This document shows positions 41,067 to 54,000 of a stretch of 64,000 bases of DNA, in pieces. A program made the translations under genes and the position numbers. The notes under the pieces are model-generated. The model searched no databases. It saw only the letters and a list, made by a program, of their open reading frames with translations, and was not told where the DNA came from. The DNA comes from Microcyclosporella mali (taxonomy: Eukaryota; Ascomycota; Dothideomycetes; Mycosphaerellales; Mycosphaerellaceae): NCBI GenBank assembly GCA_002785985.1, contig NHNU01000024.1:186001-250000 (forward strand), in the 5' to 3' direction. The first letter of the stretch is position 1. Each line of letters opens with the position of its first letter.

Positions 41067-42073
41067 CTATAAGGCGCCGTCCGTTCGGAGAGTCTGCTCC
41101 GGAGTCGGAAGATCGCCGGTCAAAGAAGTCCTACCGTGCGCAGGCTCGCAAGAGATTCGCTTGCTCAACGGACCTGGTGCAGGAATCTTTGCGCCTTGGG
41201 CCGAATATCCTGCGCCGCCCTCCTTAATCTGCTTGCCAGATGACTCTCCCGAGACCTGATCCTTGCCGCTGTCGCCGACCAAGCCAGGTGCCCAGCCACT
41301 TGCGCCAGTCTTTTCTGCTGCTTCCTTCAGAGCTGTGAGAAGCTCCTTTGTTGTTTCGGGCGTGAGGTCTTCGTAATAGTCGTCGTTGATTTGTACCATG
41401 GGTGCATTCGCGCAGGCGCCGAGACATTCGACTTCGGTGAAGGTGAAGATGTTGTCCGGGGTTGTCTCGCCGTGGTGAATGCCCAGATGGTCTTCGATCG
41501 CCTTCATGATACCGTCGCTACCCTTCAGCTGACATGGAGTCTGTCAAAGGTCAGCAAGAGTTACATGCGCCTCAGCCTGTTTTACGTGGACATACCGTTG
41601 TGCAGCACTGCACGTGGAATCTTCCCACTGGATTCCGGTTGTACATTGTGTAGAAAGTAGCCACCTCGTAGACTCGCATTGGCGGCATCTCAAGTATGCG
41701 AGCGACCTCGTTCATGACGCTGATGCTGGTGAAGCCATGCTGCCTCTGGCCGAGATCGAGGAGTGGCATCACGGCGGCCTTCTTGTACTGGCTGGGGTAC
41801 CGGGTGAGCACTTCCTTGATGAGCTGCTCATTTTGCGCGTTGAATTTGAAAGGGATATCGAGGTTGTTTTCGGGTGTGTCGCGATGCTACGGTCGAAGTC
41901 AGAATACTGCGAGTACCGTGTCGCTGTCGTCGTTGTTGGCCGGTCCTTACCACGTTCAATGAGGCGCTTCGGGACGCACTCGACACCTGAAATGTCCGCC
42001 TCTGCACCCTGCAAGAGCTTCGCACCGCTCTCGCGCTACCTCTCAAGGCCCAGGGTGCCAATTTGGAAGCCAT
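41067..42073 (-). CDS. nuo-24: NADH:ubiquinone oxidoreductase 24 kDa subunit (NDUFV2/NuoE type)
   Basis: Three exons: 42073-41951, 41886-41596 and 41540-41067; phases close to 295 aa. It is a mitochondrial complex I peripheral-arm subunit carrying the N1a [2Fe-2S] cluster. Presequence: MASKLAPWALRGSARAVRSS. Diagnostic blocks are HRDTPENN, LLDLGQRQHGFTSI, VYEVATFYTMYNRNPVG, the first cluster cysteines in FHVQCCTT + TPCQLKG (across the second intron) and the second pair in VECLGACANAPMVQIND. The C-terminal extension ends TSLTGDLPTPEQTLR, as in fungal homologues. Confidence 0.95.
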
Positions 42074-42404
42074 TGTGTGATGTGGATGTGATTCGCAAGC
42101 GCAATGCAGATTATAAGATCAGAGTTGCGAGGAAAGCCATCGAGGTCGCCCTGATCTCAGCAATGTCGAGCGTGCGATTGGCTGACCTGACGGCAAGATC
42201 CGAACGCGTCATTGAGACAACAAATGTCATTGTAACAGACAATTGACAGCCCTTTTCAATCAAAATTATATCTTTCATCTCTATAGAACAAGTCACATGC
42301 ACCGATGGGTATCTTCCCGTAAAATGCCACAAGACCTCCCAACGCCATGGTGCGATCATTCCAATTGCGCGCCTCGCAATGCACCAATGTTGCCATTCGT
42401 ATCA
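42074..42404. other. Spacer
   Basis: Short promoter region of the complex I subunit gene; its right side is the 3' end of the kinase gene. No extra feature. Confidence 0.45.
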
Positions 42405-43805
42405 CTATGCATTCATCTCATCACTATTCGGCGCAGACTCATCAACACGGAGCCACGAATGCTTCAATGCGTCTTCCGCAGTGTATCTCTTCTTCGGATC
42501 GAGCTCGAGGCAGCCCCTCATGAAGTCAATAGCCTCACGCTCCTCCTCCGACATGCCAGCATCGCCATCCTTTTTGCTGCGTCCAGTGCACCACAAGAGT
42601 ATCTTTTCCCAGGAATGTCCATTCTCTGCAATGGTCGGAATGTTCGTTTCGAGTATCTGGCCGTGAAGCAGCGCAGTTTCCTTCATCCTTTTCCTGCCAA
42701 AGATGGTGCAAAGCTCGATGAAGGCGTCGATGTCGTCAGCCGAATGGAAGAACGGAAACCTTTTCGACAGGAACGTGAGTAGTATAATTCCGCAGCTCCA
42801 GATATCGATCTGGCATGTTTGTGCCGTGCACTTGAGCAGAACTTCTGGAGCACGAAAGCCACGAGTGCCAGCGCGATTGGCACGACGTGAAGAGCGTTGA
42901 TCCTCTTTAGGATATGTCGGTCGCGGAGCCGCCTGGCCTGTAGCGGTCGCCGCAGCTTGCGCGGCAGCGTGTGTCGCCATGTGAACGGAACCTTGTATGC
43001 GCTTTTGTCTATCAAGATGCGATAGCTCACAAGGACATTGATGCCAGTCTGTGCCCTCGCGCTCAGCTAGGCCGAAGTCGACAAGGACGCCTCGTTGCTG
43101 GGCTGGTGAGTAGAGGAAATTGGTTGGCTTGATGTCACGATGGATGATCTCGACGTCGTGTACTGACTTCATCGCAGTGAAGAGACTGTGGAAGTATATT
43201 CGCATTTCCGAGATTGACAGGTCGCGGTAGTAGTCCCGGAAGTCCTTGTGTTGGAAAAAGGGCAGGACTGCAATGACCTGATCCTGGTGGCGGTAGGCAG
43301 TGATCAACGGACAGACATTGGGCGAATTTCGAAGGTCGTGTAGCAGTTCGAGCTCGTTCAATATGCGGGTTGGTGAAGATGTGACGTAGATCTTCTTAAT
43401 GGCCACGAAGCGTGCTTTCTTGGTTTGTTTAGAGGCCTGTTTCGACTTGAGGCAGCTGTCACTATTTTCCTTGTCGGCATCCCAGTCCCAGGTGTTGTCA
43501 TACTGATCATAGTTGAGATCTTCTGCCTTGTAGACTGTGGAGAAAGTGCCTTCGCCGATGCGGTTGATGAGGCGAAAGCGATGTGTGATATTTTTGAAGC
43601 TCTGCTCGAACCGCTCGATGTCGTCCAGTACAGCATCGTCGACGTCTTCGTCCTCATCGTGGCTCACGGTGCCGCCGCTTTCATCGTTTGGATCTCTGCT
43701 CTCGTCCATCTCCTCAGTATCGTCTTCTGTGGTGTCGCCATACCGCATGTGTGCATCCTCGTGGACGGCGATATGCTCCTGTTGCCGCCTGGACGTCGCC
43801 GCCAT
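42405..43805 (-). CDS. CDC7: CDC7-type protein kinase (DDK catalytic subunit)
   Basis: Single exon, 466 aa from the Met at 43805. The frame stays open a further 88 codons upstream but through the GGT microsatellite (poly-Trp), so that start is rejected. Kinase motifs: IGEGTFSTVYKAED, VAIKKIY, HRDIKPTNFLYS, DFGLAE and GTRGFRAPEVL. CDC7 features are the kinase insert between DFG and APE (rich in Ala/Gln, about 80 residues), LLKCTAQTCQIDIWSCGIIL and the C-terminal KKRYTAEDALKHSWL. With its regulatory partner Dbf4 the enzyme phosphorylates MCM to start DNA replication (family knowledge). The N-terminus is acidic (TTEDDTEEMDESRD). Confidence 0.93.
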   Translation of the reverse strand: MAATSRRQQEHIAVHEDAHMRYGDTTEDDTEEMDESRDPNDESGGTVSHDEDEDVDDAVLDDIERFEQSFKNITHRFRLINRIGEGTFSTVYKAEDLNYDQYDNTWDWDADKENSDSCLKSKQASKQTKKARFVAIKKIYVTSSPTRILNELELLHDLRNSPNVCPLITAYRHQDQVIAVLPFFQHKDFRDYYRDLSISEMRIYFHSLFTAMKSVHDVEIIHRDIKPTNFLYSPAQQRGVLVDFGLAEREGTDWHQCPCELSHLDRQKRIQGSVHMATHAAAQAAATATGQAAPRPTYPKEDQRSSRRANRAGTRGFRAPEVLLKCTAQTCQIDIWSCGIILLTFLSKRFPFFHSADDIDAFIELCTIFGRKRMKETALLHGQILETNIPTIAENGHSWEKILLWCTGRSKKDGDAGMSEEEREAIDFMRGCLELDPKKRYTAEDALKHSWLRVDESAPNSDEMNA

Positions 43806-44141
43806 ATCCACCAAGGTATTGTCTGGCACTGTCTCCGCTACAATCACATGTAGTGAAGTACAGCTGCAGGGTGGGCAGGGAAGGCTGGCGAGACGTGTGC
43901 AGTGCAGACGGATGGAAGTAACGCGGGCAGCGCGGGGAGACGCGGCGGAAAGCTCAGAACGCCTTATGTAAACAAACACGTCTCTGGCCCAAAGAGGCAA
44001 GACGTACACAGTGAAAGAGGGCGAGCATAACAACCACCACCACCACCACCACCACCACCACAACACCACCGACCTTACCCTCCCTCTTGCTCTTGCTCAT
44101 CGTTCTGCGACTGCGCATTGTCGCGCATGCGTGTCACCAGC
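43806..44141. promoter_or_regulatory. Shared promoter between divergent CDC7 and condensin genes
   Basis: About 336 bp between start codons, with a (CAC)n microsatellite at about 44034-44066. Both genes act in the chromosome cycle, so co-regulation is plausible. I see no certain MluI-type (ACGCGT) element. Confidence 0.5.
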
Positions 44142-47100
44142 ATGAGCGACTTCAATGTCAGCGAAGCCTTGACGGCGTACCTCGACGACCCGCACGCAAT
44201 CCTTACGCCTGAAGCCAATCCAACGCTGACCGACTGCGAGAACGACCCGGAAGCCTTCACGCCCGGCTTGGTGAACAGCGTGCTGAACGGCATAGTAGAT
44301 GCAGTTGGAGAGAACCCCGAGGCAATTCTGCAGGCGACCCATTTCGACAGCTTGCAATTCCTGCTCAAGTGCGCGCCCACTCCTCCTTCATACCAGCAGT
44401 CTTGCGCACATGCAAAGAACCGCCATTCTGACAATGAGCTCTTCGCTCTTTCTAGGCAGACATCCTTCATACCATCCACATCGCTTGGCAAAGTCTTCGA
44501 TCTCATTATCAGCGGGCTGGGTGCAGAAGCCGAGATCGTGCACCACGAGGAACAAGAGGGCGAGACAGAGACTACACAGCACAAGACAATACTAGAGGTC
44601 TTCGCCTTCCTATTGCAATGGTGCGTCGCATCCGTCGAGGCCAAGAGCGCCGAGAAGCCTGCAGCGCCTGCGAGAGGGAAGGGACTGAAAGGCGCAAAGG
44701 GTAAAGCAGCACAGAAAGATGGCGTTTGGGATCCGTCCGCTCAGCTGCAGACGGCTCTGGACACCATGGCCAAGGTCATGAAGCTTAAACTTGCCAAAAT
44801 CTTCGTGACGACCAGCGAGCGGGACGCCTTCATCGGACTGTTCACGAGGCCAACATATCTCATCTTGGAATGTGAAACAAGAGTGAAGAGCACTGCCATC
44901 CGAATGCATGCCTTCAAAGTTCTCTGCGTTGCCATCAAACATCATGGACATGCATATGGAGCTCAGACAAGCATCATTCAAAATCTGACATACTTCGAAC
45001 ACCTCGCAGAACCGATGGCGGAATTTCTGAACATCTTGGCCGAGCAGTACGATTATCCACAGCTGGCTGAGGAGGTCATGAAAGAGCTGTCCAGCAAGGA
45101 GTTCAGCGCGAGTGACACGAAGGGCCCAAAATCTGTTTCGACGTTTGTCGCACGACTATCAGAACTTGCGCCACGCGTTGTGCAAAGGCAAATAACGTAC
45201 CTCGCCAAGTTACTGGAGAGTGAGAATTACACACTTCGGTGCGCTATCATCGAAGTTTGCGGAAATCTGATCGCCATGCTTTCCAAGGTCGAGGAGAGCG
45301 AGCGCCGAGAGGAACACACAGGTCAAATCAGCGCATTCTTTGATGTACTGGAAGAGCGTTTTCTCGACACCAACCCGTACTGTCGAAGCAGAGCGATCCA
45401 AGTCTACGTCAAACTGTGCGACTTGGAGGCGAAGTACCCAAAACGAAGACAGAAAGCTGCCGAATTAGCCACCCAGAGCCTAGAGGACAAGTCGTCGAAT
45501 GTCAGACGAAATGCTATCAAGCTTCTTGGAAAGTTGATCGCAACTCACCCTTTTTCGGTCCTTCACGGAGGACAGATTAGCCACGACCAATGGAGCGAAA
45601 GGTTAGAGACATGTGAAAGGGAGCTCGACAATCTCAAACCACCTGCCGGATCACCAGGACTAGGCGAGCGACCCGAGAATGAAGCGACTGTCGACGAGAG
45701 CCTGCTCAACGAGCCTACGCAAATGGACAACCCTGAGAAGCCTCCGCAAACCGAAGAAGAGCTTGCAGCAGCATTGCTCAAGGCGCAGGAAGAGGCAGCC
45801 ACCGCTGAAGCCATGAACAAGCTGCAGCTGACCAGACGCTACTACGTCGAGGCGCTAAGATTCATCGAGACGTTGCATGAAGCATCTCCACATGTCGTTC
45901 AGCTGCTGTCCTCGAAGAACAAGAGCGAGGTCATTGAGGCCATGGACTTCTTCGTCATGGCGGATGCATATGACGTGGACACTGCTAAGCAGGGCATTCG
46001 ACGCATGCTTCGTCTTATCTGGACCAAAGGCAACAGTGACGAGGGTAAGGGCGTGCAAACGCATCTCATTGAGTGCTACAAGGGTCTCTTCTTCGCCGCA
46101 CCAGGAAACTTCTCGCCCAACGACGCTGCCAACTATGTGGCCAGAAACATGATCAGCCTGACATACGGGTCAACGCCAGCCGAACTCACCAGCTTGGAAC
46201 AGCTACTTGCCACCATGATGAAGGAGAAGACCATAAACGACCTGGTCATCCAGAAACTATGGTCAGTGTACGGCATACAAAAGCGGGAGATATCCAGGAC
46301 GCAACGTCGTGGTGCCATCATCGTCTTGGGTATGCTTGCTCTTGCGGACCCTGACATCGTTGTACGTGAGATGGAGGCTTGTCTACGCATTGGTCTTGGA
46401 GCCTTTGGTCGAAGGGATCTCGTCCTCGCGCGGTACACCTGCATTGCTCTAATGCGCATGACAAACAGCAAGCATACAAAGGGAGCCGATATCAAGCCAA
46501 ACACGAGACTGCCAAATGACCACGCTGTCCTGACCCGTCTCGCCAATCTCCTGGAGATCGAAAGCGAAAGCCTGGACTGGTACGGGTTGGCGGAACAGGC
46601 GGTAGGAGCCATATATGCACTATCCAAACACCCAGATGTACTCTGCTCCGAGATTGTCCGGCGCAAGACCAAGGCAGTCTTCGCCCGCAAGGCAGCCACT
46701 GCAGAGCCACAAAAGAATGAGCCAGAGACAAGTCAGATCGACGATGACGGTGACATTGAGATGAGCGACATGCAAGAGGATGCACCAGCAGACTCAGAAG
46801 CGAAATCAGAGGCACAAGAAATTGGGCGGTCCTCAGGCAACGCTGTTGCTCTGTCACAGTTGCTGTTTGCCGTTGGCCACATTGCGCTGAAGCAGATTGT
46901 GCATCTCGAACTATGCGAGCAAGACTTCAAGCGCAGAAAAGTCGAAAAGGAAAAGGCCAATCCACCTCCATCAGCCAGGAAGACCGCTGGATCGCGCTCA
47001 GTATCAGGTGCTAAGAAAGTCGAAGAAAAGAAAGAAGATCCTCAAGATGAGCTTGATCTTATTGGAAGCACAACAGAAGACGATTTCACCGATGCGATCG

Positions 47101-47932
47101 CGCATGTTCGGGAGCGCGAACTGCTGTACGGTCCGCAATCGCTGCTCACACACTTCGGTCCCCTAGTCAAAGAAATTTGCAGTAACAACACCTCATATCC
47201 CAATGCCGAGCTGCAAGCGCAGGCTGCGCTATGCCTTGCTAAACTCATGTGTGTGAGCTCGGAGTACTGTGAGGCAAATCTTGGTCTTCTCATAACCATT
47301 CTGGAACGATCGCCTTCCTCAATCACTCGAAGCAATCTCGTCGTAGCATTAGGTGACATGGCAGTTTGCTTCAATCACCTGATTGACGAGAACACCGATT
47401 TCCTGTATCGAAGGCTTTCCGATGCCAGTCTGCAAGTCAAGCGGACGTGTCTGATGACCTTGACCTTCCTCATTCTTGCGGGACAAGTCAAGGTGAAGGG
47501 TCAACTTGGCGAAATGGCCAAATGCGTCGAGGACAGTGACGAACGCATGCGTGAAATGAGCCGCATGTTCTTCGCTGAGCTTGCTGGCAAAGACAATGCC
47601 GTGTACAACCATTTTGTCGACATGTTCAGCCTGCTGTCAGCTGATGGTACGCTTGAGGAGGACAAGTTCAAAAAAATCATCAAGTTTCTGGCGAGCTTTA
47701 TTGAGAAGGTTGGTCGAGGTCCATATGCACTGTCTATCTATTGTACTGACGCTTATCTCAGGACAAACACGCGAAGCAGTTGGCGAGTAAGCTGGCGCCT
47801 CGCTTGCAGCGTGCGGAGAGCGAGAGGCAATGGAACGATGTTGCTTTCGCTCTTGGCCTACTGCCACACAAGAACGAAGACATCAGCAAGATGGTTGGCG
47901 AGGGATGTAAGGTTGTCGAGACGACCGCATAA
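44142..47932 (+). CDS. CND1: Condensin complex subunit 1 (CAP-D2/Cnd1/Ycs4)
   Basis: Two exons: 44142-47708 and 47762-47932. The terminal intron is 53 nt; total 1245 aa (a start at 44127 adds five residues). It is a HEAT-repeat non-SMC subunit of condensin for mitotic chromosome compaction. Recognised by the N-terminal Cnd1_N region (LEVFAFLLQWCVASVEAKS, LFTRPTYLILE), HEAT stretches such as YTLRCAIIEVCGNLIAMLSK and NPYCRSRAIQVYVKLCDLE, and the Cnd1 domain near the C-terminus (ITRSNLVVALGDMAVCFNHL, RRLSDASLQVKRTCLMTLTF). The last exon gives the conserved tail DKHAKQLASKLAPRLQRAES; reading through the intron would replace it with an unrelated tail. An acidic linker (DDDGDIEMSDMQEDAPADSE) lies around residue 875. 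Confidence 0.95.
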
Positions 47933-48556
47933 GATGGTTGCATTGGTGTCATGGCGTTGCGGAACTTGACGGGTCAGAGGTATACCCATGATGTTAATGA
48001 CTGATGCTGCTGCTGGGGTTCATAGGATGCATGCCCTTTCGACGTCGACTTCCGTATCTTACATTAGTTGCACGGTGAATCTCACGTCACACTCTCAAGG
48101 ACATGTGATAATCGAACAACGAAGCGATGACAGCTTGTCTGATTCATTCGGCACGACCTTCCATATCGGGTCTGCTTCTCCAGACATTGGCGTGGCATCT
48201 CCAGCCTTCGAAGCAACGTCTCTCCTCGGAGAGCATGCATATGCCCCTCTTTATCTTGAACTCGGCCGCCATAAGAGCGGCGCGATAGGTGAGCAACAAG
48301 TACGGTTGGCTGGCTTACTTCTGTCGGTGTCTGGGTAAAATATACGACGTATTCTAGCAAGACGGGTGCGCATCGTAAGTACGTTACTCTTTGACGCCGC
48401 GTTGACGGGACCCACATTGCCGGGCACGAAGGAACCTCGACCTCTTCTTATCTTTTGAAGACTCACGACTCTATATAGTTTCTTCCTCTCCTTCTTGCTA
48501 CCTTTCCTTCCTTTCGGAGACCCCAACGCACAATCACATTCAAGGATATCTGCATA
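47933..48556. other. Spacer and amine oxidase promoter
   Basis: No supported gene. A pyrimidine-rich tract at about 48480-48520 follows a TATATAG at 48473 and precedes the amine oxidase start. Confidence 0.45.
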
Positions 48557-51018
48557 ATGGCCACCACCGAATCCATCTCCACTTCTCTACCGGTTCGCTC
48601 AGCCAAGCAAATCGCCATCCATCCTCTGGCACCTCTGAGCGCGGACGAGATACAACAAGCCGTATCTCTTGTCAAGTCACAATGGCCTCAGAATCAGGAC
48701 CTGCACTTCAAAGCCATCACACTCGAAGAGCCAGCCAAGGCCGAGGCGGTGCACTATCTGGATGCAGAATTCAGTGGCGATGCACTGCCAAGCATTGACA
48801 GAAAGGTGTTCGTCACGTATTACCTGCGTAAGACTGTAGGTTCTCTTGCTTGTCATGAGATGGTTACCATCGAGGGCTGATCGTTGATGCTGTTGCAGAA
48901 CAAGTTCCATGAAGCCGTGGTGAATCTGACCCAGGGGTCTGTTGAGTATAATGTCAGATTAGGGGCCAACATGCACGCTCCTGGTGATGGAGAGGAGATT
49001 GTCGCTATGGAGCGGGCTGCACTAGAAGACGAGGGTGTCAAAGCCGCGCTGGCGAAATTGCAATTACCAGAGGGGTCGCAGGTTGTCGTTGACCCGTGGA
49101 TTTATGGTCAGTATTTCTTCTGTCCTGTCAACTCTCCCGATATCTGAGCTCTGACTCGCTTGGAAACAGGTTCGGACGGTATTTCGGACGACGAGCGAAT
49201 GTGGCAATGCTTCATGTACCTTCGTGACCCTCTCAACAGCAGCGAAGCCGACTCGAACCACTACGCCCTTCCACTGCCCATCTCCCCCGTCATCAGCGGC
49301 GACAGCCTCCAGGTCATCCGCATCGACCTTCTTCCCACCGGTAAGGACAACACCATCGCCGAACTCAAGCCCTGGAACCCCAAGCCCGCCAATGAATACG
49401 TGCCAGAGTACCAGAAACTACGAACAGATCTGAAGCCGCTCCAGGTCGTGCAGCCCGAAGGCGCAAGTTTCACCGTCACGGCAGAGGGAACTTCCAATGT
49501 CATTGAATGGCAGAAGTGGTCCTTCCGCGTCGGCTTCAACCATCGAGAGGGCATGGTGCTGTACAACGTTCGCTACGACGGGAGACAGCTCTTCTACCGG
49601 CTCGCGCTCTCGGACATGAATATTCCCTACGCAGACCCGAGGCACCCATTCCATAAAAAGTCCGCTTTCGATCTGGGAGACGCGGGCGCAGGTATCATGG
49701 CGAATGACTTGAAGCTCGGATGTGACTGTTTGGGATCGATTCATTATCTGTCGGCTACACTGGCGGATGACAAGGGTAACCCGCTGGATATGCCTAATGT
49801 AGTGTGTATCCATGAGCAGGACGGTGGCATTGGGTGGAAGCACACCAATTATCGTACTGGCCGGGCTGCAGTGGTACGAAACCGCGAGTTGGTCATCCAG
49901 AGTATCATCACAGGTGAGATCTGAGCAAAAGCATCACTGATAAGGCTGGGATTAATGAAGCTGACTTTGGAACTGCTCCAGTTGCAAACTACGAATACAT
50001 CCTGGCCTTCATGATGAACCAGGCCGGTGAACTGTCATACGAGGTCCGCGCCACAGGAATCCTCTCAACACAGCCCATCGACGACGGCATCGAAGTCCCC
50101 TGGGGAACAGTCGTACACCCTGGCGTGCTCGCAACCCATCACCAACACATCTTCTCCCTACGAATAGACCCCATGATCGATGGGCACCAGAACCGCCTCG
50201 TCTACGACGAAGCCCACGCGATGCCGCGCAGTGACTTCAACCCTCACGGCACCGGCTACTACACGCAGGAGACCGTCGTGGAGACATCCGGCGGCTACGA
50301 CATCGACTACGCCGCCAACCGTACCTTCAAGATCCAGAACGCCGCCGTGCGCAACCCCATCAACAACAAGCCTGTCGCCTACAAAATCCACGCCCCGGCT
50401 TTCCAGAAGATGCTCAGCGACGCCGACAGTTTCAACCACCGGCGTGCCGAGTTCGCAGACAAGAGCATCTATGCCGTCAAATACCGCGATGGCGAGCTCT
50501 ATGCTGGTGGCAAGTATACCAACCAGAGCCGTGGCGGCACGGGAGTGCGTAGCTGGGCGGATCGCAAGGATCGCATCGTCGACGAGGATATTGCCGTCTT
50601 TGTTCAGTTTGGGATCAACCACGTGCCCAGGATCGAGGTAAGAGAAGCCCTCCTCCCCTTCCCCGTCCACCTCTTCGTTCTCCAATACGCCTACTGCGGC
50701 TCGTGGCAACCGGAAAGACAGCCAAAAACAACCCACCAAAGAGAAGACATGATAAAAAAGGAAAGTTTAAATTTGCTAACCGCTCGTTGTAACAATCAAC
50801 AGGACTTCCCCGTCATGCCCTGCGAAGTGCTCAAAGTTGCTCTGAAGCCCGTGAACTTCTTCGACAAGAATCCCGCGCTGGACGTGCCGCCGAGCACGCA
50901 GCAATTCAACAACTCGACGCTTCTGAGTGAGCAGCATCATCAGCCTGCTGCGGCGCAAGCCTGCTGTGCGGCAGATGCCACCACCACCACTACCACGACA
51001 TCGAGCAGTAAACTGTGA
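48557..51018 (+). CDS. Copper-containing primary amine oxidase
   Basis: Five exons: 48557-48835, 48899-49106, 49170-49913, 49982-50637 and 50803-51018; phases close to 700 aa. It oxidises primary amines to aldehydes with H2O2 and ammonia, using a topaquinone made from its own Tyr. Tyr414 lies in T-V-A-N-Y-E, the T-x-x-N-Y-D/E cofactor consensus, whose Thr and Val codons flank the third intron. Catalytic base Asp333 is in FDLGDAGAG. Copper ligands are His464 and His466 (THHQHIF) and His624 (NHVPRIEDFPVMP). No signal peptide; a peroxisomal or cytosolic location is likely, but the C-terminus (Thr-rich, SSSKL) is close to, not exactly, an SKL peroxisomal tag: it does end in Ser-Lys-Leu, a PTS1 signal. 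Confidence 0.96.
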
Positions 51019-54000
51019 TGAGTCTGAAGAGGGGTTACTAGATTCACGTAGTTCAAGCTTGAAGGCGAGCGAGGATTTGTGTCTAACGAAGCAGCAGCAG
51101 GAGCGATAACTACATTTTTTTTTTCTTCGTCTCATGAAAAACTTTGTCAGGCTTTTGAGTCTGTCAAGTATGGTTCTCCCAGCCTTTCACTATTTGAATG
51201 GCACAAAGCCGGAAAAAAAACCTAGCCCGACTTATTCCATATCGTTGCGTATCAGATCAGCAATTTTTGGAGGTGGTGGTGGTGTTGTTCCTAATGTGGT
51301 TTTCTAGTATGGACTACCGCATGGATCAATAGGATATTATCGGAGAGGCCACGTGCGAGATGCAATCATTCCTATTGGCAGTAAATCCCTCGAGGATCAC
51401 GCGCCTCCCAAGGTCGTTGCTGTCGGCGGAGTCGGTCTACCTCGCCGTCTCCTCCCAGAGTAAGGGGAGCACATGCGGACGAGGGACTCTGCCAGAAAGA
51501 AGTCGCAAGACTCTGATTGGTGGATGGTGATCAATGGAAAGTCAAGAAGCTTTTTCGTGGCCGGTGATATGAGCTGAAGGGTTTACCTGTTTCTTGACAC
51601 TCGATTTCTTGCAGCTCTGTTGATTGTTCCTGCAGTATGTGGCTTTTCGGCGGACGGAGTTGCGGCCGAGCTGGAGGACGAGAAGTCTGACTGTGACTGG
51701 CTCCTGACAATCATGGTCGATAGGTTGTCTTCTCGGTGTTGTTACTGATCTAGACTTCGGACGGCAAGCAAACCATTTTCAGTGACTTGTCTATGCATAA
51801 GCCATTTCGAGAGCAATCGAGGGGTATGCAAATAGGGAGATCGTAATGTGAATGGTATTGCGAAGTTGCCGTGCTGTGGTCTAGCAATTGGCGCAGTCCA
51901 TTGATGAGACCTGCTTGATTGCCATCGGAACTGATCTCACACCCAGATCACAAAAATCTCGTCCTGGAGTGCATACACATCCCGCCATGTTTGCTTTCAC
52001 CCGCGGATCTCTTTCCCCCACTTTGCCGGCAAGACATGTGTGAATGGTGGCGATAGGCATTGTGCCAGTCGCATCACGAGGCTCGAGACTCAACGCGTAA
52101 TATGTCCATGTGGAAGTAGCGGTGAGTCGGTGTCTTCGTGGGGAAGTGGGAGAGCAAGGCATGTGATGGACGATCTCGTCAATCATGTTCGCCACAGCTG
52201 GTTTGGCAACGGGTCTGGAGTTCGGCACTTGTGTACTTACTTTCAGGCCTCGAAGCCACACACGTTCCTGATGTGCAAGGACCATGGATGCTGAGGTGAG
52301 ATCTCGATTTGACAATATCCTCGGCACACAGCAGGGCTGGCTAAACATGCTCCTACTTGGAATAGAATCGTGTTATTGTTGGAAATGGTCGGGATTTGTG
52401 GCACACGTATCCGCGAATAGCCGAAAGGAGAATTGTCTTTCTTGCTTTGAGATGTGCATTACAACATGACATCCTCGGCGATGTCAGTGAAATTCGTCTG
52501 TTGTAGAGTCCAGACTTCAAGCTGTGACTGACGGATGAATTGGCTACCAGGAGAGTTTGTAGGATGCACGATCCTACACATCGACAAACAAAAGAGACGG
52601 AGCTACAGCTTCTTGTACCTGGTGAAGTCATCGAGCCTGATCCAGGCCACAGTATTTAGATGAGCGGCAGCGATTTCTGTGGTGGGCTCGTCAATGGACA
52701 TTTTGCGAATTGCGCTGCATGTCAACAGTACAGTGTGGCGAGAAGGTCGGAGATTGGTCAGTGGAGAAGGAGCGCGGGAGTCGTGTCTTGAGAACGATTG
52801 CTGGGGAGGTAGGTCCGGTCTCGAGTAATGCAATGTCTACAACGCCAAGCAGCTGGTTGATTCACATGTTGTGGTGCTTTTGGGAATGCCGGAGCGCACA
52901 GAGAAGCGGCTGATGAATCGACGTTGGTGAGATAGCGTCAACCAGGTTGTGATGAGTCTGTGCGACGTGCAGTTCCAACCACGTCGCGCAAGGCCATGAC
53001 CCGCCAGAGGAGCGACGTGGGGGTCTCGAAAAAGGCTATAAGTCCCCATCATAAGCGCATGGCGGGAAGAAGGATGAGGAGGAGAGTGCAGCGAAGCGAA
53101 GTCAAATGTGACATGTAGTACCTTACCTAGTAGTTGATGTCGTCGGGTGATTACACGAGCCGGAAAGCAGCTGCGCGCCATCGACTGCTGTCACACGTCT
53201 GGAACGTCTTGTCACATCCAGGTCAGCAGTAGGTTTCGAAAGTGGCGTGGTGTATGCCATATTAGGGGAGGCGGTCGCTTGAGCGCAGGACGCGCATCGG
53301 ATGCTGTCTGTGGGCGCAGCGGAGGGGCGAAGACTTATTACTACATGTAGGTTCTAGCTCCGCGATCTCGGCATGCCGAGCGGTTCGACAGCCGTAGCGT
53401 CGGCTGGCGGGATGTACAGATGCAGACAAGCGGCGGGCGATGATGTAAGCTCGAGGGTTTGGGATCGAGTCACGTGCGGCTCTTGTCACTATGGTCCAGG
53501 GAGGTACTGCCAGCTCCTACGTGTATGTACATCAATTCATACATCCCGAGCCGTGTATCAGCGGGAGTGCGTGGTTGTCTGGCTGGTCCGTGCCATCACT
53601 GAATGGAGAGCAGGGCCACTTTGCACCTCACCCAGCTGCCGACGTTGTGTTGGGCGATGTGACCCGAGGTAGAAGACAGTATGCATAGGAGAGGGAGGCT
53701 ACACGTAGCATCTTCCTGACCCTGACCCTGCCTCTGCCTCTGCCCATGCTCATCGCGTACGCTCATGCCTATGCTATAGTTCGCTCGCATCCCGGAGAGG
53801 CTCAACAGAGTGGGATGAAGCAGTCGGATGGATGCGAGAGTAGGCCAAGAGGCCCAACCATGAGCGGCAAAACCCCACTTCGCCCTCACATGCAAGTAAC
53901 ACGCAGCAAGACACCAACAAGTGTGTGCAGGAATCGGAATTGTCCAGATGCTTTGCTGCACGATCCAAGAATTGCATCGGGCGAACCACGGTTGCTCGGC

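Noticed and set aside
43806..44069. Upstream in-frame ATG of CDC7 giving a poly-Trp N-terminus
   Set aside because: Translates the GGT microsatellite; implausible, and it would overlap the condensin promoter.
47709..47969. Unspliced extension of condensin subunit 1
   Set aside because: The 53-nt intron at 47709-47761 restores the conserved DKHAKQL...QWNDVA tail.
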